Source: Bacteroidia bacterium
GTDB lineage: Bacteria > Bacteroidota > Bacteroidia > Cytophagales > Cyclobacteriaceae
Assembly (NCBI GenBank): GCA_030425425.1
Contig: JAUIAO010000001.1
Location: forward strand, 62,001 to 126,000
Direction: 5' to 3'
Length of the DNA stretch: 64,000 nt
Shown: positions 54,720-63,777 of the stretch, in pieces
Layout of the letters: each line of letters starts with the position of its first letter
Numbering within the stretch: position 1 is the first letter of the stretch
Position numbers and translations under genes: made by a program
Notes under the pieces: model-generated
Told to the model about the DNA's origin: nothing
Databases searched by the model: none
Seen by the model: only the letters and a program-made list of their open reading frames with translations

Positions 54720-55667
54720 ATGCATTTAGATTTCGAACAACCAATAGTGGAATTAGAAAGTAAACTGGCTGACATGAAACAACTGGCCCAGACTAGTGAT
54801 GTGGATGTGTCAGATGCTATTAAAAAATTGGAAAAGAAGATCGTGGAGTTGAAAAAGGATACTTTTAAGAATCTTACTCGCTGGCAGAGGGTTCAGCTTT
54901 CTCGTCACCCAGATCGTCCATATACACTTGACTATATATATGAGATTGCCGATGAGTTTATAGAACTGCACGGAGACCGGTCGGTTCGTGACGATAAAGC
55001 AATGGTTGGAGGTCTTGCAACTATAGACGGTTTGCCGGTGATGATCATCGGGCAGCAAAAAGGTCGTAACACTAAGCAGCGTCAGGAAAGAAATTTTGGG
55101 ATGGCCAATCCTGAAGGGTATCGAAAGGCTTTGCGATTGATGAAAATTGCGGAAAAGTTTAATAGACCCATTATTACTCTGATAGACACTCCAGGTGCTT
55201 TTCCGGGTTTGGAAGCCGAAGAAAGAGGGCAGGGTGAAGCAATAGCCAGAAACCTGATTGAAATGATGATGCTTAAAGTGCCCGTGATTAGTGTGATCAT
55301 CGGAGAGGGCGCATCTGGAGGCGCACTTGGAATTGCGATTGCCGATAAGGTGCTGATGATGGAAAACACCTGGTACTCTGTGATATCTCCTGAATCATGC
55401 TCATCCATACTTTGGAGAAGCTGGGATTACAAGGAACAGGCAGCAGAAGCATTGAAACTTACCGCAAGTGATATGCTGGAGCATAAGCTGATTGATGGAA
55501 CAATCAACGAGCCTCTCGGTGGTGCGCATACGGATATGAAATCCGCCGCTTCGGAATTGAAGAAAGAAGTTATGAAGCACATCAAAGCTTTGAGTAAACA
55601 GTCCAGCGAAAAGAGAATTAAAAATAGAATTGATAAATTCTCTGATATGGGTGTTGTTGCAGAATAA
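54720..55667 (+). CDS. accA: Acetyl-CoA carboxylase carboxyltransferase subunit alpha
   Basis: Transfers CO2 from carboxybiotin to acetyl-CoA with AccD, the first step of fatty acid synthesis. The 315-residue length is typical. The order is complete: [137 protein letters not shown] and [13 protein letters not shown]. The start is fixed by MHLDFEQP. A patatin gene starts six bases after the stop region, so the lipid genes downstream may be co-transcribed. Confidence 0.97.
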   Translation: MHLDFEQPIVELESKLADMKQLAQTSDVDVSDAIKKLEKKIVELKKDTFKNLTRWQRVQLSRHPDRPYTLDYIYEIADEFIELHGDRSVRDDKAMVGGLATIDGLPVMIIGQQKGRNTKQRQERNFGMANPEGYRKALRLMKIAEKFNRPIITLIDTPGAFPGLEAEERGQGEAIARNLIEMMMLKVPVISVIIGEGASGGALGIAIADKVLMMENTWYSVISPESCSSILWRSWDYKEQAAEALKLTASDMLEHKLIDGTINEPLGGAHTDMKSAASELKKEVMKHIKALSKQSSEKRIKNRIDKFSDMGVVAE

Positions 55668-55672
55668 TAGAA

Positions 55673-56452
55673 TTGAAAACTTCACCTAAAATCGGGTTAG
55701 TATTGTCTGGTGGAGGAGCGAGAGGATTTGCTCACCTTGGGATGATTAAAGCCCTTCAGGAAAATAATGTTGAAATTAGTGCCGTGAGTGGCACAAGTGC
55801 AGGCGCTTTAATAGGCGCCTTTTTTTGTCAAGGCTATTCACCTGATGAAACACTGGAAATCATTGAAAAAACGAGTCTTATATCCTCATTAAGGCCGTCA
55901 TTCAATAGGAGAAGTTTACTGAAAATAGAATCAGCCTATAAGGAATTGATAAAGTATTTTACTCATGATTCTTTTGATAAGCTTACCATACCACTTTACG
56001 TAACGGCAACTGATATAGTAAAAGCAGAGCAAGTGATTTTTAACTCAGGACCTCTCATTAAACCACTTCTAGCATCGAGTAGTATACCGGTAGTATTTGA
56101 CCCTATTGTATTCAATGGAAAAACATTGATTGATGGAGGAATAATGGATAATTTGCCACATCTTCCGTTGAAAGAGGTTTGTGATAAAATAATAGGAATG
56201 CATTCAAATCCTCTGAGTAGTGATTATCATCTTACTAACTGGAAAAGCTTGATAGAACGATCTCTAATGATGACGGTCACACAAAATGTATATTCTAAAT
56301 CTGATCAATTTGATTTGTTTTTGGAGCCTGGAGGTATAGGCGTCTTTAAGGTGTTTGACTTTAAAAGTGCTCGAAAAATATTCAATTTAGGATATCAGTA
56401 CTTGAAAGAAGAAATTAGTAAAGGAGTATTGGACAAATTGAAAATACAATGA
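55673..56452 (+). CDS. Cytoplasmic patatin-like phospholipase (RssA-like)
   Basis: A 259-residue patatin without signal peptide. GLVLSGGGARGFAHLGMIKAL is the oxyanion loop, SGTSAGALIGAFF the Ser elbow (GxSxG) and LIDGGIMDNLPHLPL the catalytic Asp (DGG). The compact length and the SGGGARGFAHLG start are RssA/YlbK-like. The start is TTG 55673, six bases after the accA stop; no in-frame ATG fits the conserved N-terminus. Its stop overlaps the acyltransferase ATG. The trio accA, lipase and acyltransferase suggests linked membrane-lipid metabolism. Confidence 0.9.
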   Translation: MKTSPKIGLVLSGGGARGFAHLGMIKALQENNVEISAVSGTSAGALIGAFFCQGYSPDETLEIIEKTSLISSLRPSFNRRSLLKIESAYKELIKYFTHDSFDKLTIPLYVTATDIVKAEQVIFNSGPLIKPLLASSSIPVVFDPIVFNGKTLIDGGIMDNLPHLPLKEVCDKIIGMHSNPLSSDYHLTNWKSLIERSLMMTVTQNVYSKSDQFDLFLEPGGIGVFKVFDFKSARKIFNLGYQYLKEEISKGVLDKLKIQ

Positions 56453-56997
56453 AATCTGTTTATCAATTCTTTTTTGATCTGGCTGGATGGAAAGTAGTAG
56501 GAGGCAAGCCTGATATCAAAAAGTATGTCTTGATTCTCGCACCTCATACTAGCAATTGGGATTTTTTCGTTGGTCTGGCTGCTAGAAGCATCAGCGGACT
56601 TCAGAGCCAATATCTGGCTAAGAAATCACTTTTCGACATTCCATTGGTTGGTTGGGTGATGTGCAAACTTGGCGGTCATCCAGTTGACCGAAAGCGTAAA
56701 ACCAATATTGTTGATCAGGTAGTAGAGCACTTTAATAATCATGAGGAATTTGTCATTACTATTACTCCTGAAGGAACTCGATCATACAATCCGCATTGGA
56801 AAACTGGTTTTTATCGAATTGCACTCAAGGCCAATGTACCGATAGTCATGGTTACATTTGATTTTGAAAATAAGGAAGTAAGGTGGGCAGACCCGGTTTA
56901 TCCACCACAGGATGCAAATGTGAAGCAGGAGATTGAAAATATAAAAGCTCATTACCGAGGGGTAAAAGGCAAATATCCGGAAAATGGAATTCGTTAA
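56449..56997 (+). CDS. Lysophospholipid acyltransferase family protein (PlsC-like)
   Basis: A 182-residue acyltransferase. The catalytic HX4D box is APHTSNWDFFVGLAAR (about residues 32-47), the acceptor-binding block is PEGTRSYNPHWKTGFY (about 107-122), and LGGHPVDRKRKTN supplies the middle motif. It transfers an acyl group to a lysolipid such as lysophosphatidate; the exact acceptor cannot be read. It is shorter than PlsC and lacks a clear N-terminal anchor helix. It overlaps the patatin gene by ATGA, so deacylation and reacylation enzymes are made together. Confidence 0.88.
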   Translation: MKSVYQFFFDLAGWKVVGGKPDIKKYVLILAPHTSNWDFFVGLAARSISGLQSQYLAKKSLFDIPLVGWVMCKLGGHPVDRKRKTNIVDQVVEHFNNHEEFVITITPEGTRSYNPHWKTGFYRIALKANVPIVMVTFDFENKEVRWADPVYPPQDANVKQEIENIKAHYRGVKGKYPENGIR

Positions 56998-57006
56998 AAT
57001 GGACAT

Positions 57007-58332
57007 TCAATTACTTCCTAATAATTTTTTGTCAAATTTGACCGAAAAGGTGGTGCCTGTTTTGCCATCTGAATGAACGGTGATATCACCCTGATGTTCT
57101 TTAATGATCTGATAAGTAATATATAGACCTAATCCAGTACCATGTCCTGGGGGTTTTGTGGTAAAGAATGGCTCGAATATTTTCACTTGGTTGACAGGTT
57201 CGATCCCAATTCCATCATCACTTATTGATAAACTTACTTCATCCTCAGATACTTCAGTTTTGATTTCGATTTTACCTTCTGTTTCAATCGCTTGAGAAGC
57301 ATTGGCGAGTAAATTCAAAAAAGCCTGATGCAGTCTTCCAGCATTTCCATAGAGGATTATTTTACTCGATGAAAAATGCTTTACAACTTGAGTCTTGTTT
57401 TTAAGTTCATTTCCTAAAATCGTTAAGCAGTTTTCTATAATCTCATGAAGATTACATGATTCATTCATGTTAGTAGTCTGTCTGCTAAACTGCTTTAATC
57501 CTTTCACTATACTGGTGGATCTAATCACACCTTCTTTAATTATTTGTACGTATTTTTCTACCTTTTCCGGGTGTTCCAGATTTTCCTTATGTAGCTCAGT
57601 CGCCAACTCTTCTATTCCTACATGAATGAAATTCAGAGGATTATTCAATTCATGACTAATGCCTGCTGATAAGGTGCCTAGTGAAGCCATTTTTTCCGAT
57701 TGTACCAGTTGATTTTGAGCAGATTTAAGTTGTAAATGTTCTTCTTCCAGTCGGTTGTATAATTTCTGTAATTCCTTTTTTTGTTGTTCCAATTCCAATT
57801 GCTGTTGGTTTCTAAACCAATTATAGATAGATCCTCCGGTAAGTGTTAAACCCACGTACAACAAGCCAGCCGCCATAAACCTCATTGGAAAAACTTCTAC
57901 CATGTAACTGGGAAACAGGAAGTACGTGTAAATCCCATTCCCGACTACAAAGACTCCAGACAAAATATACCAGATATAGGTGTCTTTTGGATTTACAGTT
58001 ACAGTTACCAAAATTGGCAATAAGGCCAACCAAAACACCACAACGTGGTAGTAATCAGTTTTTTGCAGTAGAATTAGCTGAAAATAGCCAAACATGGTTA
58101 GGAGGTTGATGTTTGCCAAGATGCGTTCAGAAAAGCCTTTAGTGAGCAAAATAATTTGGAAAAAGACCAGAATGAGCAGCAGGAGTATCAACCAGTTTTC
58201 TGAATATGAAAACTCAAAAACAAATGTATTAATGATCAATCCTATAAGAGATCCGGATAGGATCAACAAGTAAAAAAGTCCAAGCGGATTATTCTTGGAG
58301 GTGAGCAGTTTCAATGTGTGTTTTGATAACAT
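57007..58332 (-). CDS. Membrane sensor histidine kinase
   Basis: 441 residues. About six TM helices occupy residues 15-170 (FYLLILSGSLIGLIINTFVF, WLILLLLILVFFQIILLTKG, ...) with no large periplasmic sensor. A coiled coil (LEQQKKELQKLYNRLEEEHLQ) leads to the dimerisation domain with GISHELNNPLNFIHVG (phospho-His). The catalytic domain shows NLLANASQAI (N box), ISDDGIGIEP (G1), FEPFFTTKPPGHGTGLGLYI (F/G2). It is divergent from a lone receiver protein, the probable partner. The signal is unknown. Confidence 0.93.
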   Translation of the reverse strand: MLSKHTLKLLTSKNNPLGLFYLLILSGSLIGLIINTFVFEFSYSENWLILLLLILVFFQIILLTKGFSERILANINLLTMFGYFQLILLQKTDYYHVVVFWLALLPILVTVTVNPKDTYIWYILSGVFVVGNGIYTYFLFPSYMVEVFPMRFMAAGLLYVGLTLTGGSIYNWFRNQQQLELEQQKKELQKLYNRLEEEHLQLKSAQNQLVQSEKMASLGTLSAGISHELNNPLNFIHVGIEELATELHKENLEHPEKVEKYVQIIKEGVIRSTSIVKGLKQFSRQTTNMNESCNLHEIIENCLTILGNELKNKTQVVKHFSSSKIILYGNAGRLHQAFLNLLANASQAIETEGKIEIKTEVSEDEVSLSISDDGIGIEPVNQVKIFEPFFTTKPPGHGTGLGLYITYQIIKEHQGDITVHSDGKTGTTFSVKFDKKLLGSN

Positions 58333-58529
58333 AATTGCTGAACCTAAGTGATCATTTATAAGTCGATTTAGCCAATCTCAAAAAAGTGACCTGAAAAATT
58401 TACCGGCTGTCCTTGATCCGTCGAGTTGGCTATTAAATGGTAAATTGCTGCATTTAGTCGGAAATAATTATTCGAATTAGAAGAAATTTGTCACTTTCGG
58501 ATTCCCGATTACTAATTGATGGTGATAAT

Positions 58530-58913
58530 ATGGATACACAAACCAAGCCTACTATATTGTTTCTGGATGATGAGGATTTGAACCTCTTTTTGTTCAAAAC
58601 AGCTCATGAAGAAAAATATGATATAATTACAACAAGTACTCCGAATGAAGCATTGGAAACTTTAAGGCACAATCATTCTATAAAATTGGTGATAAGTGAT
58701 TATCGTATGGCTGAGATGAACGGTGTTGATTTTGTTAAACTCGCAAAAACTAACCATCCAGAAAAGGCATATTTTCTTTTAACAGCTTTTGGTGATACTG
58801 ACGAGATAGCAGATGCAATAGACAGCAAATTTTTGGATGGTTACTTCGAAAAACCAATGAATCGTGAAGAAATCAGGAAATCACTTGATCGTGCTCTTAC
58901 AGAGTTAAAATAA
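58530..58913 (+). CDS. Single-domain response regulator receiver protein
   Basis: ATG 58530 (MDTQTKPTILFLDDEDLNLF) gives 127 residues; the track start is a TTG upstream. It is a bare CheY-like receiver: acidic pair DDE (about residues 13-15), phospho-Asp in LVISDYRMAEMNG (about 56), Thr/Ala in FLLTAFGD and Lys in GYFEKPMNREE. There is no output domain, so it works by protein-protein contact or phosphotransfer. It is divergent from the histidine kinase at 57007, separated by ~200 bases. The pairing is inferred from position. Confidence 0.88.
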   Translation: MDTQTKPTILFLDDEDLNLFLFKTAHEEKYDIITTSTPNEALETLRHNHSIKLVISDYRMAEMNGVDFVKLAKTNHPEKAYFLLTAFGDTDEIADAIDSKFLDGYFEKPMNREEIRKSLDRALTELK

Positions 58914-58992
58914 GAGCTTAGTTTATTTGTAGTGATCCTACATGGTTTTCAAAACAAATAGAGTCAACATTGGTATACTATTTTAAAAGATC

Positions 58993-59517
58993 ATGATGAC
59001 ACAACTAATTCTTATTTCGCTTTTATCATTATTCAACACGCCTAAACAGATTTATGATTTCCAAGTGACTGCCATAGACGGTACCGAGATTGATTTCTCA
59101 AATTACAAAGGCAAGAAGTTGCTCATTGTGAATACGGCCTCAAAATGTGGTTACACTCCACAGTACGAAGATTTACAAAAGCTTCATGAATTATATGGTG
59201 ATCGAATTGCGATTCTAGGTTTTCCTTCCAATAATTTCATGGGTCAAGAACCTGGAGCGAATGACGAAATCGCAAAGTTCTGTAAACTGAATTATGGAGT
59301 AGAGTTTCAGATGTTTGAGAAAATTGATGTAAAAGGGAAAAATAAGCACCCACTTTACGAATGGCTATCTAATAAAGAAATGAACGGATGGAACGATAAG
59401 GAGCCTTCGTGGAATTTTTGCAAATATCTGATCGATGAAAACGGTAAACTTGTGCAGTTCTATAAGTCAAGTGTCAATCCTATGGATCAGGCCATAATAG
59501 AATGGGTGACTGACTAG
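58993..59517 (+). CDS. Glutathione peroxidase family protein
   Basis: A 174-residue thiol peroxidase that probably uses thioredoxin. NTASKCGYTPQYEDLQKLHE contains the peroxidatic Cys (residue ~52). FPSNNFMGQEPGANDEI has the active-site Gln, and EPSWNFCKYLIDENG has the Trp-Asn of the catalytic tetrad. The hydrophobic N-terminus (MMTQLILISLLSLFN) may be a signal peptide, so the enzyme could be periplasmic. CKLNYGV supplies a possible resolving Cys. It overlaps the end of the convergent TPR kinase by four bases. Confidence 0.93.
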   Translation: MMTQLILISLLSLFNTPKQIYDFQVTAIDGTEIDFSNYKGKKLLIVNTASKCGYTPQYEDLQKLHELYGDRIAILGFPSNNFMGQEPGANDEIAKFCKLNYGVEFQMFEKIDVKGKNKHPLYEWLSNKEMNGWNDKEPSWNFCKYLIDENGKLVQFYKSSVNPMDQAIIEWVTD

Positions 59518-61409
59518 GAGGGAGGATGCTCGGATAATGGCAGATGTACCTTAAAACTGGTGTATTTGCCTTCTTCACTATCAACTTCTATTTTTCCTTT
59601 GTTTAGGTCTATGAATTCATATACCAGTTGAAGTCCGAGACCAAGTCCTGACTCACCAGCTGTTCCTCTGGTGGAAATTCGATCATTTAGCTTGAATAGA
59701 TCGTTCAGCTTGTCTTCTGGAATTCCAACACCATTATCTCTAAACTCTATGAGTGCTGTTTGGTTAGTATCACTTTTGTGGGCGGAGATCATTATGTTTC
59801 CGGCTTTTGGCGTAAACTTTATCGCATTGTTTAATAAGTTTCTGAAAATCGTCAAAACCGCATTTTTTCCAGCTCGGATTGTTATTTCTTCTTCGATTTT
59901 AAGCTCTACATTAATCCCCTTAGTAGTTGCCATCTCTTCAAATAATCCCACAATATCATGAAGAATATTATTCAGACTTAGATTTTCTGGGTTGTATTTG
60001 AAATGACCTTTCTGTTGTAGTGCCCATTGCAGCAAGGTGTCGAGCAGATTTACAAGACGATCTGCACTATTTTCCATTTGCCCAAGAATATCTTTCAGCT
60101 CTTCAGTGTCCATGTCCAGCCAGTTTCTCTTTATGGCATGTAAAAGTCCGCGTAGTACACCCACAGGTCCTCTAAGGTCATGAGATATTATTGAGAAGAA
60201 TTTATCTTTTGTCTGATTTAGTACTTCAAGCGAATTTTTTTGTTCGCTAAGCTGGCGGCTTAACTTAGCCTTCTCACGATAGAAACTAAATATTAGGATC
60301 ACTAGAGCTGAAACAATAACAAGCGCCAGCCCTCCAACGAACATGATGATTTGATTGCTTCTTTTTTGCTCCAACAAAAGGTCTACTTCTGCTTGTTTCT
60401 GGCCAACCTCAAATTGGGTGCGTAGATTGGAAAGCTTTTGCATAGATTCTACATTCTGGATGCTATCCTTATAATTATAGAACATGCTTTGATATTTAAT
60501 CGCTTCCTGAAAATTCCCCTCTTGTTGATAAAGTTTAAAAAGCAGGTCAGATGCATCTCTAATTTGTTCTTTTAACCCTTCTTGACGTGCCATTTGCAAG
60601 CCTGTAGTGGTGTGTTGAATTGCATTGTTATAATTTGCTTCCTCCCAGAATATTCGCCCGAGACGAATGTAATAATCAGCCATCCCGTAGATATCTCCGA
60701 TGGGCTCCAACATTTCGATTGCAGTAAAAAGGCCTTGTTTGGCTTGTTGGTGTTTTTTTTGTTTCCAATGAACTAATGCTCTGTTACCAGTGACATAAGC
60801 TTTGCCAATTTCCAAATCGAGTGTTGAGAAAATTTCTTCGGCTTCAATATATTTTGAAAGTGCTGAATCTAGTTCATTGATTAAATAATAGTCATAACCA
60901 ATATTGAGTAAGGTGATCGCCAGATTAGTGGTAGGTTCATTCTTCTTCAGAATGTCAACAGTTTTTTGACCGTAGGCAAGTGCGTTTTCTGAATCTCCAT
61001 TAAGTGTGTAGCAAGTGGATATTTCCACATATATATTCGCTAATTCCAGCTCCAAATCTGGTGATTCAATAGCTAATTCAGCACTTTTGAAAAGATTATC
61101 AAAAGCTTTACTCAGATCTCCCATTAATCTGTGAGCAACCCCAATGTATTGGTAGGCTATTACTTCATATTTGAAGTTGTTATACTCCTTAGATAAGTCT
61201 AATAAATCATTCCCGTAGCTGAGAGCTTCAATAGGTGAGGACGAATGCTGCGATAACCAAGCATATGCTTCTAATTCCTCCAAACTATTTAGATTACCGG
61301 ATTGTATCAATACCCTAACACTATCTGTATTGTCCGACTGACCAGAAATGTGAAAAAATACCCCGAAAAAAATCCAAATAATTAGAAAAACTCTAATTAA
61401 CAGCGGCAT
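59514..61409 (-). CDS. TPR-containing sensor histidine kinase
   Basis: 631 residues: signal peptide (MPLLIRVFLIIWIFFGVFFHI), about six periplasmic TPRs (residues 40-330, YIGVAHRLMGDLSKAFDNLF, ALVHWKQKKHQQAKQGLFTA), a coiled coil, one TM helix (IIMFVGGLALVIVSALVILIF), then HisKA with FFSIISHDLRGPVGVLRGL and HATPase with FRNLLNNAIKFTPKAG, RDNGVGIPEDK and GESGLGLGLQLVYEF. No receiver is fused or adjacent. This is a common Bacteroidota orphan sensor type. The TPR protein at 46981 has the same layout without the kinase. Confidence 0.93.
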   Translation of the reverse strand: MPLLIRVFLIIWIFFGVFFHISGQSDNTDSVRVLIQSGNLNSLEELEAYAWLSQHSSSPIEALSYGNDLLDLSKEYNNFKYEVIAYQYIGVAHRLMGDLSKAFDNLFKSAELAIESPDLELELANIYVEISTCYTLNGDSENALAYGQKTVDILKKNEPTTNLAITLLNIGYDYYLINELDSALSKYIEAEEIFSTLDLEIGKAYVTGNRALVHWKQKKHQQAKQGLFTAIEMLEPIGDIYGMADYYIRLGRIFWEEANYNNAIQHTTTGLQMARQEGLKEQIRDASDLLFKLYQQEGNFQEAIKYQSMFYNYKDSIQNVESMQKLSNLRTQFEVGQKQAEVDLLLEQKRSNQIIMFVGGLALVIVSALVILIFSFYREKAKLSRQLSEQKNSLEVLNQTKDKFFSIISHDLRGPVGVLRGLLHAIKRNWLDMDTEELKDILGQMENSADRLVNLLDTLLQWALQQKGHFKYNPENLSLNNILHDIVGLFEEMATTKGINVELKIEEEITIRAGKNAVLTIFRNLLNNAIKFTPKAGNIMISAHKSDTNQTALIEFRDNGVGIPEDKLNDLFKLNDRISTRGTAGESGLGLGLQLVYEFIDLNKGKIEVDSEEGKYTSFKVHLPLSEHPPS

Positions 61410-61424
61410 TAAGTATTGTTAAAG

Positions 61425-61964
61425 TTATTTTGTGATTATTCTGAGTTTCGGGTCTAATCTTACAAACTCACCATCCATCTTGGTATATAGGATGTCATAC
61501 TTCAATAATTCGTCATCTTGCACATCAAATTCCGGGACTGAAACTTTCCAAAGTCTGTACTCGATGGCCGGAGAAGGCTGTTCTTCAAGTTTTGCCTGAG
61601 CCATAGTGTCAAATTCAATTCCATCTAGAGATTGTACTCCTGCACCCGCGAACCAAAAAACATGTTCTCCTGGAGAAACAAGTGCTGTAATGGTTTCTTC
61701 AGTGATTCTTTGATAGCCTCTGATTTTGTCAGTGTTTGTGGCATAATAAAGTTCACCTTCAATTAATCGAATCACAGTTATTGAAACTGAGTTTCTCCTT
61801 CTAGCATTTGTAGACACAAGATAATCATCAGCAAGCTTATTCGCCAATTCCATATCTTCATCTTGTATTGCCATCTCATCTGTCGGTTGTTGATCACAAC
61901 TTATTGATAAAACAATCAAGAATAACAATAGCAGGATGGGGTTAGAACTGGTGAAATTTTTCAT
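61425..61964 (-). CDS. Lipoprotein under a shared palindromic operator
   Basis: The track starts at 62045, but that would put the operator inside the gene. ATG 61964 (MKNFTSSNPILLLLFLIVLS) starts a proper lipoprotein signal with lipobox SISC, giving 179 residues. The mature part is acidic (DEMAIQDEDMELANKLADDY) followed by a mixed alpha/beta domain (VSITVIRLIEGELYYATNTD...) without a recognised family. A palindrome almost identical to that before the XRE gene lies 26 bases upstream, so expression is probably controlled by that regulator. It lies 15 bases before the TPR kinase start region and may be co-transcribed with it. Confidence 0.75.
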   Translation of the reverse strand: MKNFTSSNPILLLLFLIVLSISCDQQPTDEMAIQDEDMELANKLADDYLVSTNARRRNSVSITVIRLIEGELYYATNTDKIRGYQRITEETITALVSPGEHVFWFAGAGVQSLDGIEFDTMAQAKLEEQPSPAIEYRLWKVSVPEFDVQDDELLKYDILYTKMDGEFVRLDPKLRIITK

Positions 61965-61990
61965 GAAGTTTACTTTATGGTTCCTTAAAA

Positions 61991-62010
61991 ATACTATCAT
62001 TTGATAGTAT
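61991..62010. promoter_or_regulatory. Palindromic operator, second copy
   Basis: ATACTATCA-TT-TGATAGTAT: 9-bp arms identical to those at 46403-46422, where the centre is AT. It lies 26 bases upstream of the lipoprotein start on the minus strand. Confidence 0.75.
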
Positions 62011-62345
62011 ATAAGTAAACATTGGTCATTTTTTTTCAATACCAAATCCAGTTTAAGCCGGATATAAAGTCTTCATTTTCATATAATTATAAAAAATAAG
62101 GTGGTCATAACTGACTGATAATAAGTGTGTATAGGTCTTAGATGTTTAAGTTTTACCTAAAAAGTATTTTAACATTTTCTTTCCCTATGTCTTAGATTAA
62201 AAAAAATTATCATTTCTTCTCTGATTTGAATAGGTAGATTAAAATATTGATCACAAAAAGTTGATTTTCGAATAAAACAATCAGGAAATGATCTGGTTTC
62301 TCCTTTTTTGAATGAGCTAATCCTAAGTGGTGCTATTATTCAGGA
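62011..62345. other. Gene-free A+T-rich stretch
   Basis: 335 bases between the operator and the end of tcdA. Very A+T-rich; I see no ORF, hairpin terminator, RNA gene or repeat beyond ordinary promoter-like runs. Confidence 0.4.
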
Positions 62346-63071
62346 TTACTTCGGTGGGTCTATCAATCGGTTGATCACTTCAGCAGCCATCGTGAGGCCG
62401 AACATAGCTGGCATATAGGAAATGGTGCCGTAAAAGGATTTTTTATAATTGGAACCATCTGTTTTTTTCAGGGCATGTTTGGGTTGGATTTCCTCTGAGT
62501 AAACACAAAGAATGCCCTTGTCTACACCTTTATATTTGAGCATTTTTCTTAGTTGCTGAGCAAATTTACATTCTTTGGTGCGGCTGATATCAGTGACTTT
62601 GATTCTAGAAGGGTCCATTTTGCCACCAGCACCCATTGATGAAATGAATTTCATCTTCATTCTTCTCAGTGTAAGAATCATCGATAGTTTTGGTAATATA
62701 CTGTCTATACAATCCAGAGAATAATCAAATTGATGATTTCGCAGAAATTGATTCATTTCTTCTGGTTCCATGAAATGATCCACTACCTCGATATTGAGAT
62801 TAGGATTAATATCCATAAAGCGATCTCTAAGTACGTAGGCCTTTTGCTTTCCTACAGTAGAATCCAATGCTTGTAATTGACGGTTTTTATTGGTTGGGTC
62901 TACATCATCTCCATCTATAATGGTCATGTTGCCAACTCCAGCCCTAACCAGGGTTTCGGCAGCATAACTACCAACACCACCTAAACCAACTATCAATACA
63001 TTGGATTCTTCCAAAGTCTGAAGTGCTTCTTTGCCAATTAAAAGTTCTGTTCGTTCCAGCCAATCAATCAT
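62346..63071 (-). CDS. tcdA: tRNA threonylcarbamoyladenosine dehydratase TcdA
   Basis: An E1-like ThiF-family enzyme of 241 residues that cyclises t6A37 of tRNA to ct6A using ATP. WLERTELLIGKEALQTL is the conserved start. The nucleotide-binding GLGGVGSYAAETLVRAG is at about 29-45, and IDGDDVDPTNKNRQLQAL holds the catalytic Asp/Arg. DYSLDCIDSILPKLSMI, FISSMGAGGKMDPSRIKVTDI and MPAMFGLTMAAEVINRL are TcdA-specific. Its ATG overlaps the stop of the TatD-like gene by four bases, so they are co-translated. Confidence 0.94.
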   Translation of the reverse strand: MIDWLERTELLIGKEALQTLEESNVLIVGLGGVGSYAAETLVRAGVGNMTIIDGDDVDPTNKNRQLQALDSTVGKQKAYVLRDRFMDINPNLNIEVVDHFMEPEEMNQFLRNHQFDYSLDCIDSILPKLSMILTLRRMKMKFISSMGAGGKMDPSRIKVTDISRTKECKFAQQLRKMLKYKGVDKGILCVYSEEIQPKHALKKTDGSNYKKSFYGTISYMPAMFGLTMAAEVINRLIDPPK

Positions 63072-63736
63072 ATTTGGAAAAATGTTTTTGCATTCTGAGT
63101 CATTTGCTTTTTTAGCGCATGCATTTCAATCCCTGTAACTTCCACAACCTGCAAATATATTTCTTCAATATCAATTCCTGCCATGCTATCGGTTTCCAGA
63201 AACAATCGGCTATGTGGTAATTCTTTGAAATAAGTTTCGTATTTCGTTGGATCCTTTGGAGGCATTAGGGAGAGGTAGAATCCTTGATCAATGAGCTGTT
63301 TAGCTAGAATTGTATTTCGTCCATAGCCATGGATACACCATTTTTGAATATTAGGAAACATCTTTTTCACTTGCAGTAATTGATCTATAGCCCGAACACA
63401 ATGTATAATGACGGGCTTCCCAAGCTCATGAGCAATTTGTAACTGGCTCGTCAGTACTTTAATTTGAAGATCCATGCTTTGACCCTTGAGTTTGTCGAGT
63501 CCCATTTCTCCCATAGCAAGGCAGTTTGTTGCGGCAAGCTTATCTTTCAAGACGAGTTTATCAAACACGCTTATGGGATATGTAGTCCACCACGGATGTA
63601 AGCCGACAGTAAAATATTTTGCGGATTTATCCTGACCTAAATGAATGGAGATAATTTCAGTAATATCCGTCCTATCGCAATGGTGCTGACTGTGCGTGTG
63701 GAAATCAAGGAATTGTTGTTCACTAAAGTCATCCAT
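63068..63736 (-). CDS. TatD-family metal-dependent hydrolase
   Basis: About 222 residues from ATG 63736 (MDDFSEQQFLDFHTH); the track start three codons earlier is less likely. A TIM-barrel amidohydrolase with metal ligands FLDFHTHSQ (HxH), AMGEMGLD (Glu), VIIHCVRA (His), WCIHGYGR (His) and LFLETDS (Asp). TatD enzymes are 3'-5' DNases/RNases in DNA repair and turnover. This short form is about 35 residues shorter than TatD proper and is typical of a Bacteroidota subgroup. The exact substrate is unknown. It is in an operon with tcdA. Confidence 0.88.
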   Translation of the reverse strand: MDDFSEQQFLDFHTHSQHHCDRTDITEIISIHLGQDKSAKYFTVGLHPWWTTYPISVFDKLVLKDKLAATNCLAMGEMGLDKLKGQSMDLQIKVLTSQLQIAHELGKPVIIHCVRAIDQLLQVKKMFPNIQKWCIHGYGRNTILAKQLIDQGFYLSLMPPKDPTKYETYFKELPHSRLFLETDSMAGIDIEEIYLQVVEVTGIEMHALKKQMTQNAKTFFQI

Positions 63737-63777
63737 AATACACAATCTAAATCAAAATAAGTTTTCGGGCATTATTC

